A DNA stretch of 64,000 bases, from contig NZ_KB913029.1 in NCBI RefSeq assembly GCF_000384115.1, positions 4,501,057 through 4,565,056 of the forward strand. The letters are read 5' to 3'. Origin of the DNA: Sporichthya polymorpha DSM 43042. Its GTDB lineage: Bacteria; Actinomycetota; Actinomycetes; Sporichthyales; Sporichthyaceae. The position numbers and the translations under genes were made by a program. Of the stretch, positions 22,756-36,515 are shown one piece after another (position 1 is the stretch's first letter; every line of letters starts with the position of its first letter). The notes below the pieces were generated by a model. It saw only the letters and a program-made list of their open reading frames with translations, was not told where the DNA came from and made no database searches.

Positions 22756-24542
22756 CCCCGAGATCGAGGGTCGCGCTCGCTATCGCGGTCGCGACCGGGA
22801 CCCTGGGAAGCACCCTGATCACCGCGGGCGCGTTCGCGTACTCCACGACGCCCGCTCTCCCGGCCGCGGCCCAGTGCCCGGCGGGCACGGTGCTCTTCCG
22901 CGCCTCTCCCCCGGCCCCGGCGCCCACCCCCAGCCCGAGCCCCGCGCCGGTGCAGGTGCCGCAGTACCAGGCGCCGCAGTACCAGGCGCCGCAGTACCAG
23001 GCGCCGCAGTACCAGGCGCCGCAGTACCGGGGTCCGCAGTACCAGGCACCGCAGCCGCAGTACCACTCGGCCCCACAGCAGCAGGCTCCGCAGCAGCAGG
23101 CACCGCAGTCGTACGTCCCGCCGGCCAGCGCGACGGGGGCGAGCGCGGCGTACATCGCGCAGTCGACGCTCTCGAACGTCGAGGGCTCGACGATGGCGGA
23201 GACGCCGGTCGACCCGGCGACCGCGGCGGCGACGACCGACGTCACCGACCCGTACGCGAGTGCCTCGATCGACCCGGACGCGTTCATCTGCGTCGTCCCG
23301 GGCTACGGCTCGGCACCCGCACCGACGGCACCCGGCACGCCGGGCACCCCGACGGACCCGGCCACACCGGCGGACCCGGCGGTCGCGCCCACCGCGGAAC
23401 CGATCCCGGCCGCGGAGCCGACGCCCACCCCGACGCCGGCCGTGGTCGACCCGGGCATCACCGGGCCGGCGCCCGGCATGATCCCGACCAGCCCGGCCCA
23501 GCCCGAGACCCCGGTGGTCCCGGCCGACTCCGAGCCGGAGCCGCCGGCCGCAGAGGAGCCCGCCGAGGACAAGCCCTCGACGGGCCAGGGTCCGAACGAC
23601 GGCGGTGAGCGTCCGAGCACCCCGCAGCAGGGTGACAACGACACCGGCAAGGGCAAGCGGATCACGCGCGACGAGGTGATCGGACGGGCCGTCAGCTGGG
23701 TGCTGCAGCAGGTGCCGTACAGCCAGACCTCGTGGTGGACCGACTCCAACGGCACCTACCGCCAGGACTGCTCGGGCTACGTCTCGATGGCGTGGAACCT
23801 GAACCAGCGCATCAACTACTGGACCGGCAACCTCGCCTCGGTCTCGCACCGGATCGCGACGAAGTCGCTCAAGCCCGGGGACATCCTGCTGCTGCCGCGC
23901 TCGCACGTCGTGATCTTCGCGGGCTGGGCCAACTCGGCGAAGACGAAGTTCCACCTCTACGAGGAGTACTCCCGCGGCAAGCCCGCGCGCTACCTCACCA
24001 ACGCCGACCTCAGCTACTACCTGAAGCGCGGTTACGGCGCCTACCGCTACGACAAGATCGCCGACGTCCAGCGCGGTAAGCCCGGTCCGCACTCGACGGT
24101 CTACAACAACGCGATGCACACGACGGGGACCGTTGTGGACCCGGTCTTCGACGAGGCGCTCGACCCCACGCTCGACCCGACGGCCGACCTCAACGACGGC
24201 ATCGTCGACATCGCGGCCCAGGTGCCCGGCCAGGAGTGGACGCCCGCGGCGGCCGCTGAGGCCGAGTCCGAGGCGGAGCGCACCGCTCCCCCGGCGCACG
24301 ACGAACAGATCACACCGGACCCGGTGCCGAACCTCCCGGTGACGACGCTGATCGACGTGCAATTGGCGACCGACATGCGGGCGCTGGCGCCGGACGAGCT
24401 GCCCTCGGTGAAGAGCGCCTCGGGGATGGTGCTGCTCGCGGCGGGCGTAACGCTGTTCTTCCTCGGCTTCCCGCTCGCGGCGGCCGCGAGGGCCGGCGTC
24501 TTCCTGCCCGGGGTGCCGATGCGGCGGGAGGACCTGGCATGA
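22752..24542 (+). CDS. Secreted NlpC/P60-type hydrolase with Gln/Tyr/Pro repeats and C-terminal membrane anchor
   Basis: A 596-residue protein. The GTG start overlaps the preceding stop (GTGA). Signal peptide about 1-40; six QYxxP pentapeptides at 71-100; a Gln-rich and then Thr/Pro-rich wall-spanning region to about 300; and an NlpC/P60-like domain (about 303-460). The domain has catalytic Cys340 in the YRQDCSGYVSM motif and His385 in LPRSHVVIFAGW. A hydrophobic segment near 553-575 anchors the C-terminus. The family cleaves peptidoglycan stem-peptide bonds or related amides. Its place in the haem island suggests local wall remodelling or attachment of the HtaA/DUF916 complex. The third catalytic polar residue is not obvious to me. 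Confidence 0.85.
   Translation: MTPRSRVALAIAVATGTLGSTLITAGAFAYSTTPALPAAAQCPAGTVLFRASPPAPAPTPSPSPAPVQVPQYQAPQYQAPQYQAPQYQAPQYRGPQYQAPQPQYHSAPQQQAPQQQAPQSYVPPASATGASAAYIAQSTLSNVEGSTMAETPVDPATAAATTDVTDPYASASIDPDAFICVVPGYGSAPAPTAPGTPGTPTDPATPADPAVAPTAEPIPAAEPTPTPTPAVVDPGITGPAPGMIPTSPAQPETPVVPADSEPEPPAAEEPAEDKPSTGQGPNDGGERPSTPQQGDNDTGKGKRITRDEVIGRAVSWVLQQVPYSQTSWWTDSNGTYRQDCSGYVSMAWNLNQRINYWTGNLASVSHRIATKSLKPGDILLLPRSHVVIFAGWANSAKTKFHLYEEYSRGKPARYLTNADLSYYLKRGYGAYRYDKIADVQRGKPGPHSTVYNNAMHTTGTVVDPVFDEALDPTLDPTADLNDGIVDIAAQVPGQEWTPAAAAEAESEAERTAPPAHDEQITPDPVPNLPVTTLIDVQLATDMRALAPDELPSVKSASGMVLLAAGVTLFFLGFPLAAAARAGVFLPGVPMRREDLA
22962..23051 (+). repeat. Six tandem 15-bp units encoding QYxxP
   Basis: Units of the type CAGTACCAGGCGCCG repeat head to tail within the NlpC/P60 gene; unit 5 encodes QYRGP and the others QYQAP. 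Such near-identical units are prone to copy-number change. Confidence 0.9.
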
Positions 24543-25918
24543 GTGAGCAGCCGTTGCGCACCCGGCGGGCACGGCTCGGCCGGGTGACGGCCGGCATCAC
24601 GCTGGCGCTCTCGGTCGTCACCGCCGGCGTCGTCGGGTTCTCGGCCAACCGTGCCGACGCCGACCCGAACGGTGAGCTGAAGTACCCCGCCGGGGCGACC
24701 GCGACCCGGTTCACCGGGCAGGCCTTCGACACCTGCGCCGCACCGTCGGTGTCGACGATGCGGTCCTGGCTCGACTCGCCGTACCGCGCAATCGGCATCT
24801 ACATCAGCGGGAAGCTGCGCGCGTGCCGGCAGCCGAACCTGACGGCCTCCTGGGTCCGCGAGGTGTCGGCGATGGGGTGGAAGCTCATCCCGATCGACGT
24901 CGGCCGACAGGCGCCGTGCACGAAGTTCTCCCTGCGCATCAGCTCGAACAGCAGCGAGGCCCGGCAACAGGGCATCGCCGCCGGCCGCACCGCCGTCAGT
25001 GCCGCGCGGGCACTCGGGATCCTCCCCGGCAGCGCGCTGTACTCGGACATCGAGAACTACGACAGCCGCGACAAGATCTGCTCCGGCGACGTCCACGCCT
25101 ACCTCAACGGGTGGACCCGCGCGCTGCACTCGGCCGGGTACCTGTCCGGCGTCTACGGGAACCTGCAACCGCTGGTCGACGACCTCGTCGACGCCCAGCG
25201 GACGGCGAACTCCGGCAAGGGCCGCGAAGGCACGATCCGGCCGGACATGCTCTGGAACGCGGAGTGGGACCGCACGCCCAAGCTGACCGGCTGGAGCGGC
25301 GTCGAGTCCCACCTGTGGGCGGCGCAGCAGCGGATCAAGCAGTACCGCGGCGACCACCGCGCCACCTACGGCGGCGTTTCGCTGACGATCGACAGCAACG
25401 TCGTCGACGCCGCCGTGGCCACGGTGGCCTACTCGGTGGCGACGCCCACGGGCGTCGACCTGGTGAGCAAGGTGGCGCCGTCGGAGGCCGCGGCGGGTCG
25501 CAATCCCGGCGCGCGCCTCGACCTCGTCTGCGTCACGCACTTCGCGATCTCCAGCCTGGGGGCGTGGTACCAGACGGCCGACGCGACCTGGATCCCTCAG
25601 GCGGCGCTGGCCGGCAACTCGACGGTGGCGCGTATCGCGGACCGAATCCCGACCTGCGCGACGCCCTACCAGGTGGGTCCGGGCCTGAAGCCGCTGCGCA
25701 GCGCGCCGACGGAGACCGCCGACTCGCCGGGCACCCTGGCCGGCGGGACCGTCACGTGGATCGTCTGCGAGCAGCCGGGCACCGTCGGCGGTGCGCCCGG
25801 GTTCTGGCAGCGGCTGGAGACCGGGCAGTGGGTCAGCGGTGTCGACCTGCTCCGGTCCTCGGACCGGGCCGACTCCCCGGCGATCCCGGCGTGCCCGTTC
25901 CCGGCAGGCCTCACGTGA
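24539..25918 (+). CDS. DUF1906 (glycoside hydrolase-like, Rv2525c-type) secreted protein
   Basis: A 459-residue exported protein; ATG overlaps the upstream stop (ATGA). Basic N-terminus and hydrophobic segment (about 12-36) form a signal peptide. The DUF1906 domain (about 57-275) opens TGQAFDTCAAPSVSTMRSWL, then AIGIYISGKLRACRQPNLTA, GWKLIPIDVGRQAPC, DIENYD, GYLSGVYGNLQPLVDDL and LWNAEWDRTPKLTGWS. These follow the barrel of Rv2525c-like proteins, which act at the mycobacterial cell wall. The C-terminal third is Cys-containing (WIVCEQPG, IPTCATPY, IPACPFP) and probably disulfide-linked. The substrate is unknown; a wall glycan is a reasonable guess. It is co-translated with the NlpC/P60 gene and the small membrane protein after it. 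Confidence 0.85.
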   Translation: MSEQPLRTRRARLGRVTAGITLALSVVTAGVVGFSANRADADPNGELKYPAGATATRFTGQAFDTCAAPSVSTMRSWLDSPYRAIGIYISGKLRACRQPNLTASWVREVSAMGWKLIPIDVGRQAPCTKFSLRISSNSSEARQQGIAAGRTAVSAARALGILPGSALYSDIENYDSRDKICSGDVHAYLNGWTRALHSAGYLSGVYGNLQPLVDDLVDAQRTANSGKGREGTIRPDMLWNAEWDRTPKLTGWSGVESHLWAAQQRIKQYRGDHRATYGGVSLTIDSNVVDAAVATVAYSVATPTGVDLVSKVAPSEAAAGRNPGARLDLVCVTHFAISSLGAWYQTADATWIPQAALAGNSTVARIADRIPTCATPYQVGPGLKPLRSAPTETADSPGTLAGGTVTWIVCEQPGTVGGAPGFWQRLETGQWVSGVDLLRSSDRADSPAIPACPFPAGLT

Positions 25919-26595
25919 CGAACAGGTACCGGCAGCAGCCCGGCCGGACGGCCGCGCTGCTTCTGCTCGCGGTGACGTTCTGCGTCACCGCTCTGTTCGC
26001 GAGCGGGGCGTTCGACTCCGAGGCCGATCTCTCCGAGGGCAGCACGGCGATCCTCAGTCCGGAGGAGGCGGCCGCCCAGGCCGCCACCGACGACGACGGG
26101 GGCAGCACGGCGCTGCTGGCCTTGCTCGGGTTGCTCCTGCTCGTCGGCGGCGTTCTCCTGCTCCAGTTCGCGCTGCCGAGCCGGCGCGAACGGCGACGGC
26201 TCGCCCGTGAGGCCCGAACGGTCGCCCCCGAGCCCGTCAACGTGCGGCGGCAGATGCCGTACGTCGACCCCACCCCGACGCTCGTCCTCGCCCCGATCGC
26301 GCCGCCACCGGTGCCGCCACCGGCCCCGGAGCCGCACCTCTGCCGCTGCGGCGCGCCGATCCACGAGCCGCTGGTGCTGATCGACCCGGCGTGTCCCCCA
26401 TCCCCCGCGCCGGTACCCACCCCGACTCCGGAGCCGGTGGCAGTTCCCGTTGCAGTTCCGGTTTCAGAGAACCCGGTCCCCGTGCCGACAACCCCACCAA
26501 CACCGGCACCCGCCCAGCGGCGTGTCGGGGCGCGGATCGGGCACACGGCATCCGTCCGGATGAGTGCCGTTGCCCCAGTTTCGACCCCTCGTTAG
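25915..26595 (+). CDS. Two-helix membrane protein with CxC motif and Pro-rich tail
   Basis: A 226-residue protein starting at GTG 25915, overlapping the DUF1906 stop (GTGA). An N-terminal hydrophobic helix (about 10-30), a short acidic extracytoplasmic loop (SEADLSEGSTAILSPEEAAA) and a second helix (about 64-84) are followed by a basic cytoplasmic stretch (PSRRERRRLAREAR). A Pro-rich tail then carries a EPHLCRCGAPIHEP motif (HxCxCG...H), which could bind metal or haem. No family is recognised. It ends the run of overlapping genes of the haem island. Confidence 0.72.
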   Translation: MTNRYRQQPGRTAALLLLAVTFCVTALFASGAFDSEADLSEGSTAILSPEEAAAQAATDDDGGSTALLALLGLLLLVGGVLLLQFALPSRRERRRLAREARTVAPEPVNVRRQMPYVDPTPTLVLAPIAPPPVPPPAPEPHLCRCGAPIHEPLVLIDPACPPSPAPVPTPTPEPVAVPVAVPVSENPVPVPTTPPTPAPAQRRVGARIGHTASVRMSAVAPVSTPR

Positions 26596-26653
26596 CGTCA
26601 TTGCCCAGTGCACGAATCGGGCCGCACCCCGCGAGCCCAGGAAGGAACGTTCG

Positions 26654-27493
26654 ATGGCAGAGCGATTCGGCGGCCACCAGGTCCCCAAGGACGCCAAGGA
26701 CCAGACCGCAGCGACGCTGCGCGCCACCACCGGGATCCTCGGCATGCCGAGCGACGCGGAGCGTTCGCGGACGCTGATGATGATCGGCAGCGGGGGCTCG
26801 CTGGCCACGATGAGCACCGAGTGCCCCGGGTTCCCCTTCGGGTCGCTGGTCACGTACTCGGTCGACGACCGCGGCAACCCGATCATGTGCCTGTCCAGCC
26901 TGGCCGAGCACAGCCACAACCTCGCCCAGGACCCGCGCGCCTCGCTGATGGTCACCGCTCCCGAGGACGGCGTGAACGACCGTCTCGCGCTCTCGCGCGT
27001 CACGCTCGTCGGCGAGATGAAGGTCCTCGAGGGCGCGGACAAGGAGGCGATGATCGAGCTGTTCCTGGCCGGTCACCCCAACGCGTTCTACGTCCGCTTC
27101 GACGACTTCGCCACCTACCGCCTCGAGGTCTCCGCGATCCGTTACGTCGGCGGCTTCGGGCGGATGAGCTGGGTCAGCCCCGAGGAGTACGCGACGGCCG
27201 AGCCCGACCCGCTGCTGGGCGGCTCCGCGAAGCGGATCATCGAGCACATGAACGACGACCACGGCGACGCGCTGATCGCGTACTGCCAGGTGTTCGCGCG
27301 GTTCGACGGCGTCGAATCGGCGCGCATGGTCGGCGTCGACCGGTACGGCATGGACGTCCTGGCGACGATCGAGGGCGGCGAGCAGCGCGCCGCCCGTATC
27401 TCGTTCACCGCGCCGGTCACCACGACCGACGAGGTCCGGCAGCAGACGATCGAACTGCTCAAGGAAGCGCGCAGCCAGCTGTCCGCCTCCTGA
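26654..27493 (+). CDS. HugZ-like haem-degrading / PNPOx-fold protein with DUF2470 domain
   Basis: A 279-residue cytoplasmic protein. The N-terminal split-barrel (about 25-170) has GSLATMSTECPGFPFGSLVTYSVDDRGNPIMCLSSLAEHSHNLAQDPRASLMV, the pyridoxamine-oxidase-like pattern of the HugZ family. The C-terminal DUF2470 domain (about 190-275) has AKRIIEHMNDDHGDALIAYC and GVDRYGMDVLA. HugZ proteins open the haem ring with release of iron. Its position after a haem import operon makes haem degradation the best guess, though related proteins have other roles. The ATG at 26654 has a GAAGGA site. I find no IdeR box directly upstream. A strong terminator follows. Confidence 0.85.
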   Translation: MAERFGGHQVPKDAKDQTAATLRATTGILGMPSDAERSRTLMMIGSGGSLATMSTECPGFPFGSLVTYSVDDRGNPIMCLSSLAEHSHNLAQDPRASLMVTAPEDGVNDRLALSRVTLVGEMKVLEGADKEAMIELFLAGHPNAFYVRFDDFATYRLEVSAIRYVGGFGRMSWVSPEEYATAEPDPLLGGSAKRIIEHMNDDHGDALIAYCQVFARFDGVESARMVGVDRYGMDVLATIEGGEQRAARISFTAPVTTTDEVRQQTIELLKEARSQLSAS

Positions 27494-27506
27494 CCAACGG
27501 CCGCCG

Positions 27507-27542
27507 GGACCCCGTGCGGAGGGAAACCTCCGCCCGGGGTCC
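27507..27542 (+). terminator. Strong terminator after the HugZ-like gene
   Basis: Nested stem GGACCCCG-t-GCGGAGG, loop GAAA, CCTCCGC-c-CGGGGTCC: 15 base pairs with one internal mismatch and a stable tetraloop, 13 nt after the stop codon. Confidence 0.85.
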
Positions 27543-27548
27543 TTGCCG

Positions 27549-27900
27549 TTACGGCACGACCGCGGGCGCGTCAGAGCTGCTGCAGGCGGCGGCTGACGGC
27601 GGTGTGCCGGGCGTCAGTTGCCCGATCTCGCCGACCCGGCCCAGGCCGGCCGCACCGCCACGGGTGGCGATCTCCAGGACCTGACCTGACGGGCCGTCAT
27701 CCCCGTCGGGCCGGATCGCTGTCGGGCGAGCAGGAGCGCGGTGCGCGCCTCCAGCCAGAGCGAGGCGATGTCGTTCGACGCCCAGCCGTCGCAGCCCAGC
27801 CCCACCGCCGTGCCGGCCGCGCGGAGGTCGCGAACCCGACAGATCCCGCCGCCGCCGAGGGCCGTTCGAGGGGTGCATCGCTTCGATGCGTACGCGGATG
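27549..27900 (-). pseudogene. Fragment of an 8-oxoguanine deaminase/ATZ-TRZ-type amidohydrolase
   Basis: The minus strand reads GGGICRVRDLRAAGTAVGLG then CDGWASNDIASLWLEARTAL and LLARQRSGPTGMTARQ. After a frame change it continues VLEIATRGGAAGLGRVGEIG then QLTPG. This is the C-terminal third of a chlorohydrolase/8-oxoguanine-deaminase-like amidohydrolase, including the GCDGxxSND metal-site motif. The frame break coincides with a tandem 5-bp duplication (CCTGACCTGA at 27680-27689). The N-terminal ~300 residues and the end of the protein are missing. It is clearly non-functional. Confidence 0.82.
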
Positions 27901-27971
27901 GAGTGCGGCTCTTGATCACGTCGGCGCGGGATGCCTAGGTTTCGGCGACCGAAACGAAAGGGGGGCCGGCC

Positions 27972-29933
27972 ATGTCCGCACGCCCACTGGCGCTCGGCCT
28001 CACGAGCGCGCTGTGCGTCTCGCTGGCCATGACGCTCGCCACGCCGACCGCCCAGGCCGCGACTCCGGTGACGCTCCACGTCAGTGCGACCGGCAACGAC
28101 GCCGGGACCTGCACGACTGCACCGGGGTGCCGCACGATCCAGCGCGCGGTCAACGTCGCCGCGACCTTCCTCCCGACGCCGATCGACGCGACGATCCTCG
28201 TCGGGCCGGGCACGTTCGCCGAGAGCAGCGCCGACACCAGCGCCGGGCTGACGATCACCTCGTCCGCGTTCAGCGCGCTGACGATCGTCGGCGCCGGCGC
28301 CGACGTGACGACGATCAGCCCGGCACAGCCGCGGCGCGTAATCCGGATCGCCGGGGCGTACCCCGTGACGATCTCCGGGGTCACGATCACCGGCGGGAAG
28401 GCACCGGCGGCCACCGCGAAGGCGCCCGCGGGCGACGGTGGCGGCATCCTGCGCACCGGCGGTGGCGACCTCACCCTCGACGGCGTCGTGCTGACGAAGA
28501 ACGCGGCCGGGCCGGGTCTGGCCGGGACGGCCGGCGCCGACCGTGGCACCGGCTCGCCCGACGGCGCGGACGGCGGGTCCTCCGCCGCCGGCGGACCCGG
28601 CGGCAGCGGCGGCGGCGTCGCGATGGCGGGTGGCGTGCTCACCGTCGTCAACAGCACGATCGAGCGCAACGCCGCGGGTGCCGGCGGCGACGGCGCCGCG
28701 GGCAGCGCGGGTGGCGTCGGCGGTTCCGGAGGCGGGATCGCCTTTGCCGGCAGCGTTCTGACGATCGCGAACTCGACGATCGTGACCAACGCGTCCGGCC
28801 GCGGTGGCGCCGGTGGCGCGGGCGGTTCCGGCGGCGCGGGTTCCGGTTCGAACGCCGGCGGCAACGCGGCCCGCGGCGGGTCCGGCGGTGCCGGCGGCCA
28901 GGGCGGGGGCATCGCGCTGCTCTCCGGCGTCACGGGCGCGACGCTGACGCACGTCACCCTCGCGGCGAACGCCACCGACGCGGGTGGTCCGGCAGGCGCG
29001 AACGGCACCCCGGGCACCGGCAAGACCAACGGCACCCTGGTGGGCGCGTCCCCGACCAGCGGTGGTCAGTTCCTCTCCGGCGGCCTCGCCGCGGCGGCGG
29101 GCACGGTCACGCTCGAAGCGTCGCTCCTCGCCAACGCCCAGGCCAACTGCGTCCCGGGCGCGACGACAGCGACGGCGTCGGTGGCGAGTGACACCTCCTG
29201 CTTCGCCGACGGCTCCGGCCCGGCCGAGGCGCCGAACAAGGTCAGCGCCGCCGCGGGCGCGCTCTCGGCGCTCGCGGCCAACGGCGCCCGGACGCCGACG
29301 GCCGCCGTCGCCAGCACCAACCCGGCCTACGGCGCGGTCCCGGTGTCGTCCGGCCTGTGCGGCGGCACCACCAGCGGGAAGGATCAGCGCGGCCAGACCC
29401 GGCCCGGCCTGTCCGGCCCGACCACCTGCACCGCGGGTGCGTACGAGCCGCAGGTTCCGCCGGTGGCGCCGACGATCACCGGCAAGATCGCCAGCGCCGC
29501 CGGGAAGACGAAGTACGGCTGGTACCGCGACACCGTCACGGTCGCGTTCACGTGCACGGCGGGCAGCTCGTCGCTGACCGCCCCGTGCCCGAAGCCGATG
29601 GTGCTCTCGAGCTCGGGGGCCAACCGCGGCGGCACCGTCACGATCACCAACCAGCAGGGCCTGAGCGCCTCGATCAAGATCGCGCTGAACATCGACAAGA
29701 ACAAGCCGACGATCGCGATCAAGGGCGTGCAGAAGGGCAAGACCTACAACGCGCCCCGGCAGGTCCGCTGCGTCGCCGGCGACACCCTCTCCGGCCCGTA
29801 CATGTGCCAGGTCACCGCGACGGCGAAGCTGATCAAGGGCAACCGCGCGGTCCGCATCGACTACACCGCCACCGCCCTCGACCGCGCCGGCAACGTCCGG
29901 ACGAAGAAGGGCTACTACCTCTACAACCGTTAG
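27972..29933 (+). CDS. Secreted parallel beta-helix protein with Gly/Ala-rich repeats
   Basis: A 653-residue exported protein: signal peptide about 1-29 (ending PTAQAA), then TLHVSATGNDAGTCTTAPGC RTIQRAVN, the usual opening of choice-of-anchor/right-handed beta-helix proteins. Repeated beta-helix rungs (LTIVGAGADVTTIS, VTISGVTITGGKAP, LTIANSTIVTNASG) alternate with GGAGG-type loops resembling PE_PGRS composition (about 150-330). A C-terminal immunoglobulin-like domain (about 495-653) with two Cys pairs ends in KKGYYLYNR. There is no LPXTG or membrane anchor. GAAAGGGGGG precedes ATG 27972. Polysaccharide binding or adhesion is plausible; an enzymatic role is not shown. Confidence 0.82.
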   Translation: MSARPLALGLTSALCVSLAMTLATPTAQAATPVTLHVSATGNDAGTCTTAPGCRTIQRAVNVAATFLPTPIDATILVGPGTFAESSADTSAGLTITSSAFSALTIVGAGADVTTISPAQPRRVIRIAGAYPVTISGVTITGGKAPAATAKAPAGDGGGILRTGGGDLTLDGVVLTKNAAGPGLAGTAGADRGTGSPDGADGGSSAAGGPGGSGGGVAMAGGVLTVVNSTIERNAAGAGGDGAAGSAGGVGGSGGGIAFAGSVLTIANSTIVTNASGRGGAGGAGGSGGAGSGSNAGGNAARGGSGGAGGQGGGIALLSGVTGATLTHVTLAANATDAGGPAGANGTPGTGKTNGTLVGASPTSGGQFLSGGLAAAAGTVTLEASLLANAQANCVPGATTATASVASDTSCFADGSGPAEAPNKVSAAAGALSALAANGARTPTAAVASTNPAYGAVPVSSGLCGGTTSGKDQRGQTRPGLSGPTTCTAGAYEPQVPPVAPTITGKIASAAGKTKYGWYRDTVTVAFTCTAGSSSLTAPCPKPMVLSSSGANRGGTVTITNQQGLSASIKIALNIDKNKPTIAIKGVQKGKTYNAPRQVRCVAGDTLSGPYMCQVTATAKLIKGNRAVRIDYTATALDRAGNVRTKKGYYLYNR

Positions 29934-29939
29934 CCACCA

Positions 29940-29972
29940 GGGGTGACACCCCTTGTGCCGCCGGAAAGGGTG

Positions 29973-29979
<7 letters not shown>
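29940..29979. terminator. Paired palindromes forming a convergent-gene terminator
   Basis: AGGGGTGACACCCCT (29939-29953) and AAGGGTGTCACCCCTT (29966-29981) are each palindromic. They also pair with each other: GGGGTGACACCC (29940-29951) with GGGTGTCACCCC (29968-29979), loop 16 nt. The stop codon of the carboxylase gene (29973-29975) lies inside the second copy. The core is shared with the terminator at 1451-1479. Confidence 0.7.
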
Positions 29980-35516
<5,537 letters not shown>

Positions 35517-35670
35517 CGATGTCCTCTCGTCCGCCGCACCCTGCGCGGGGGTCTCCCGCTGCTCGGGGAAACCCTATGGCCAGGCCCGCCGACGGCTGAG
35601 GTGTCCTCCGCGACAACAATCGGCGGACGGTTTTGGACCCCCGCAGCAGGCTCCCGAGAAAAGGCTTCCC

Positions 35671-36492
35671 GTGCGTGACGACGGTGTGAACACGACAGTG
35701 AACCCGACTGTGAACCCGGCTGTGAACCCGACGGTGACCGTGTACGTGATCGGCATCGGCTCCGGTGACCCCGAGCAGCTCACGCTGCAGGCGGTCCGGG
35801 TCCTGTCGGGACTGGACGTGATCCTCGTCCTGGACAAGGGCGAGGCGAAGCGGGAGCTCGTCGACCTGCGGCACGAGATCTGCTCCCGGCACATCGCGAA
35901 GTCCTACCGCGTGCTCACCGTTCCGGACCCCGACCGCGACCGCGCCGCCGCCGACTATCCCGGCGCGGTCCGGGACTGGTACGACGCCCGCGCGGACCTG
36001 ATCGAGGCCGCGCTGCGCGACGAGGTCTCACCCGGCGAGAGCGTCGGGATCCTCGTCTGGGGCGACCCGGCGCTCTATGACAGCACGCTGCGCGTACTGG
36101 ACCGCGTCGAGCAGCGAAAGACCGTCGAACTCGCTTACGAGGTGATTCCGGGGATCACGTCGCTGCAGACGCTCGCCGCGCGGCACCGGGTGACGTTCAC
36201 CGGCGTCGGCGCGCCGGTGCACATCACGACCGGGCGCCGCCTCGCCGCCGGCGGCATGCCGCCCGAGCTGGACGACGTTCTCGTCATGCTCGACGGCTCG
36301 GAGTCGTTCGCCGGGCTCCCGGACGAGGACCTGGACATCTACTGGGGCGCCTACCTCGGCATGCCCGGCGAGGTGCTCGTCGCCGGGGACCTGCAGGAAC
36401 GCAAGGCGGAGATCGTCGCCCTCCGGGCGGAGCACCGGGAGCGGCACGGCTGGATCATGGACAGCTACCTGCTCCATCGACGCCGCGCCTAG
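35671..36492 (+). CDS. cobF: Precorrin-6A synthase (deacetylating) CobF
   Basis: A 273-residue SAM-dependent methyltransferase of the aerobic cobalamin pathway; it methylates C-1 of precorrin-5 with loss of acetate. Typical segments: YVIGIGSGDPEQLTLQAVRVL, ILVLDKGEAKRELVDLRHEI, GILVWGDPALYDSTLRVLDR, EVIPGITSLQTLAARHR, VHITTGRRL and the DIYWGAYLGMPGEVLVAGDL ending. GTG 35671 is chosen for an AAAGG site 6 nt upstream. The first 20 residues contain a VNPT/VNPA tandem repeat (12-bp units from 35698), an odd extra that may shift the start among several in-frame GTGs. It is divergent from the carboxylase gene and separated from the other cob genes by two unrelated genes. Confidence 0.93.
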   Translation: MRDDGVNTTVNPTVNPAVNPTVTVYVIGIGSGDPEQLTLQAVRVLSGLDVILVLDKGEAKRELVDLRHEICSRHIAKSYRVLTVPDPDRDRAAADYPGAVRDWYDARADLIEAALRDEVSPGESVGILVWGDPALYDSTLRVLDRVEQRKTVELAYEVIPGITSLQTLAARHRVTFTGVGAPVHITTGRRLAAGGMPPELDDVLVMLDGSESFAGLPDEDLDIYWGAYLGMPGEVLVAGDLQERKAEIVALRAEHRERHGWIMDSYLLHRRRA

Positions 36493-36515
36493 CGGGTCGG
36501 TCGGCCAGCTCGCTC

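Noticed and set aside
22962-23051. Tandem repeats that might look like a CRISPR array
   Set aside because: The 15-bp units are head to tail without spacers and encode QYxxP repeats in frame within a secreted protein.
26596-26653. Iron box before the HugZ-like gene
   Set aside because: The best stretch (near GTTAGCGTCATT) matches too few consensus positions.
35517-35670. Cobalamin riboswitch before cobF
   Set aside because: The 154-bp gap has a hairpin-forming stretch but none of the conserved B12-box segments seen before cobN.
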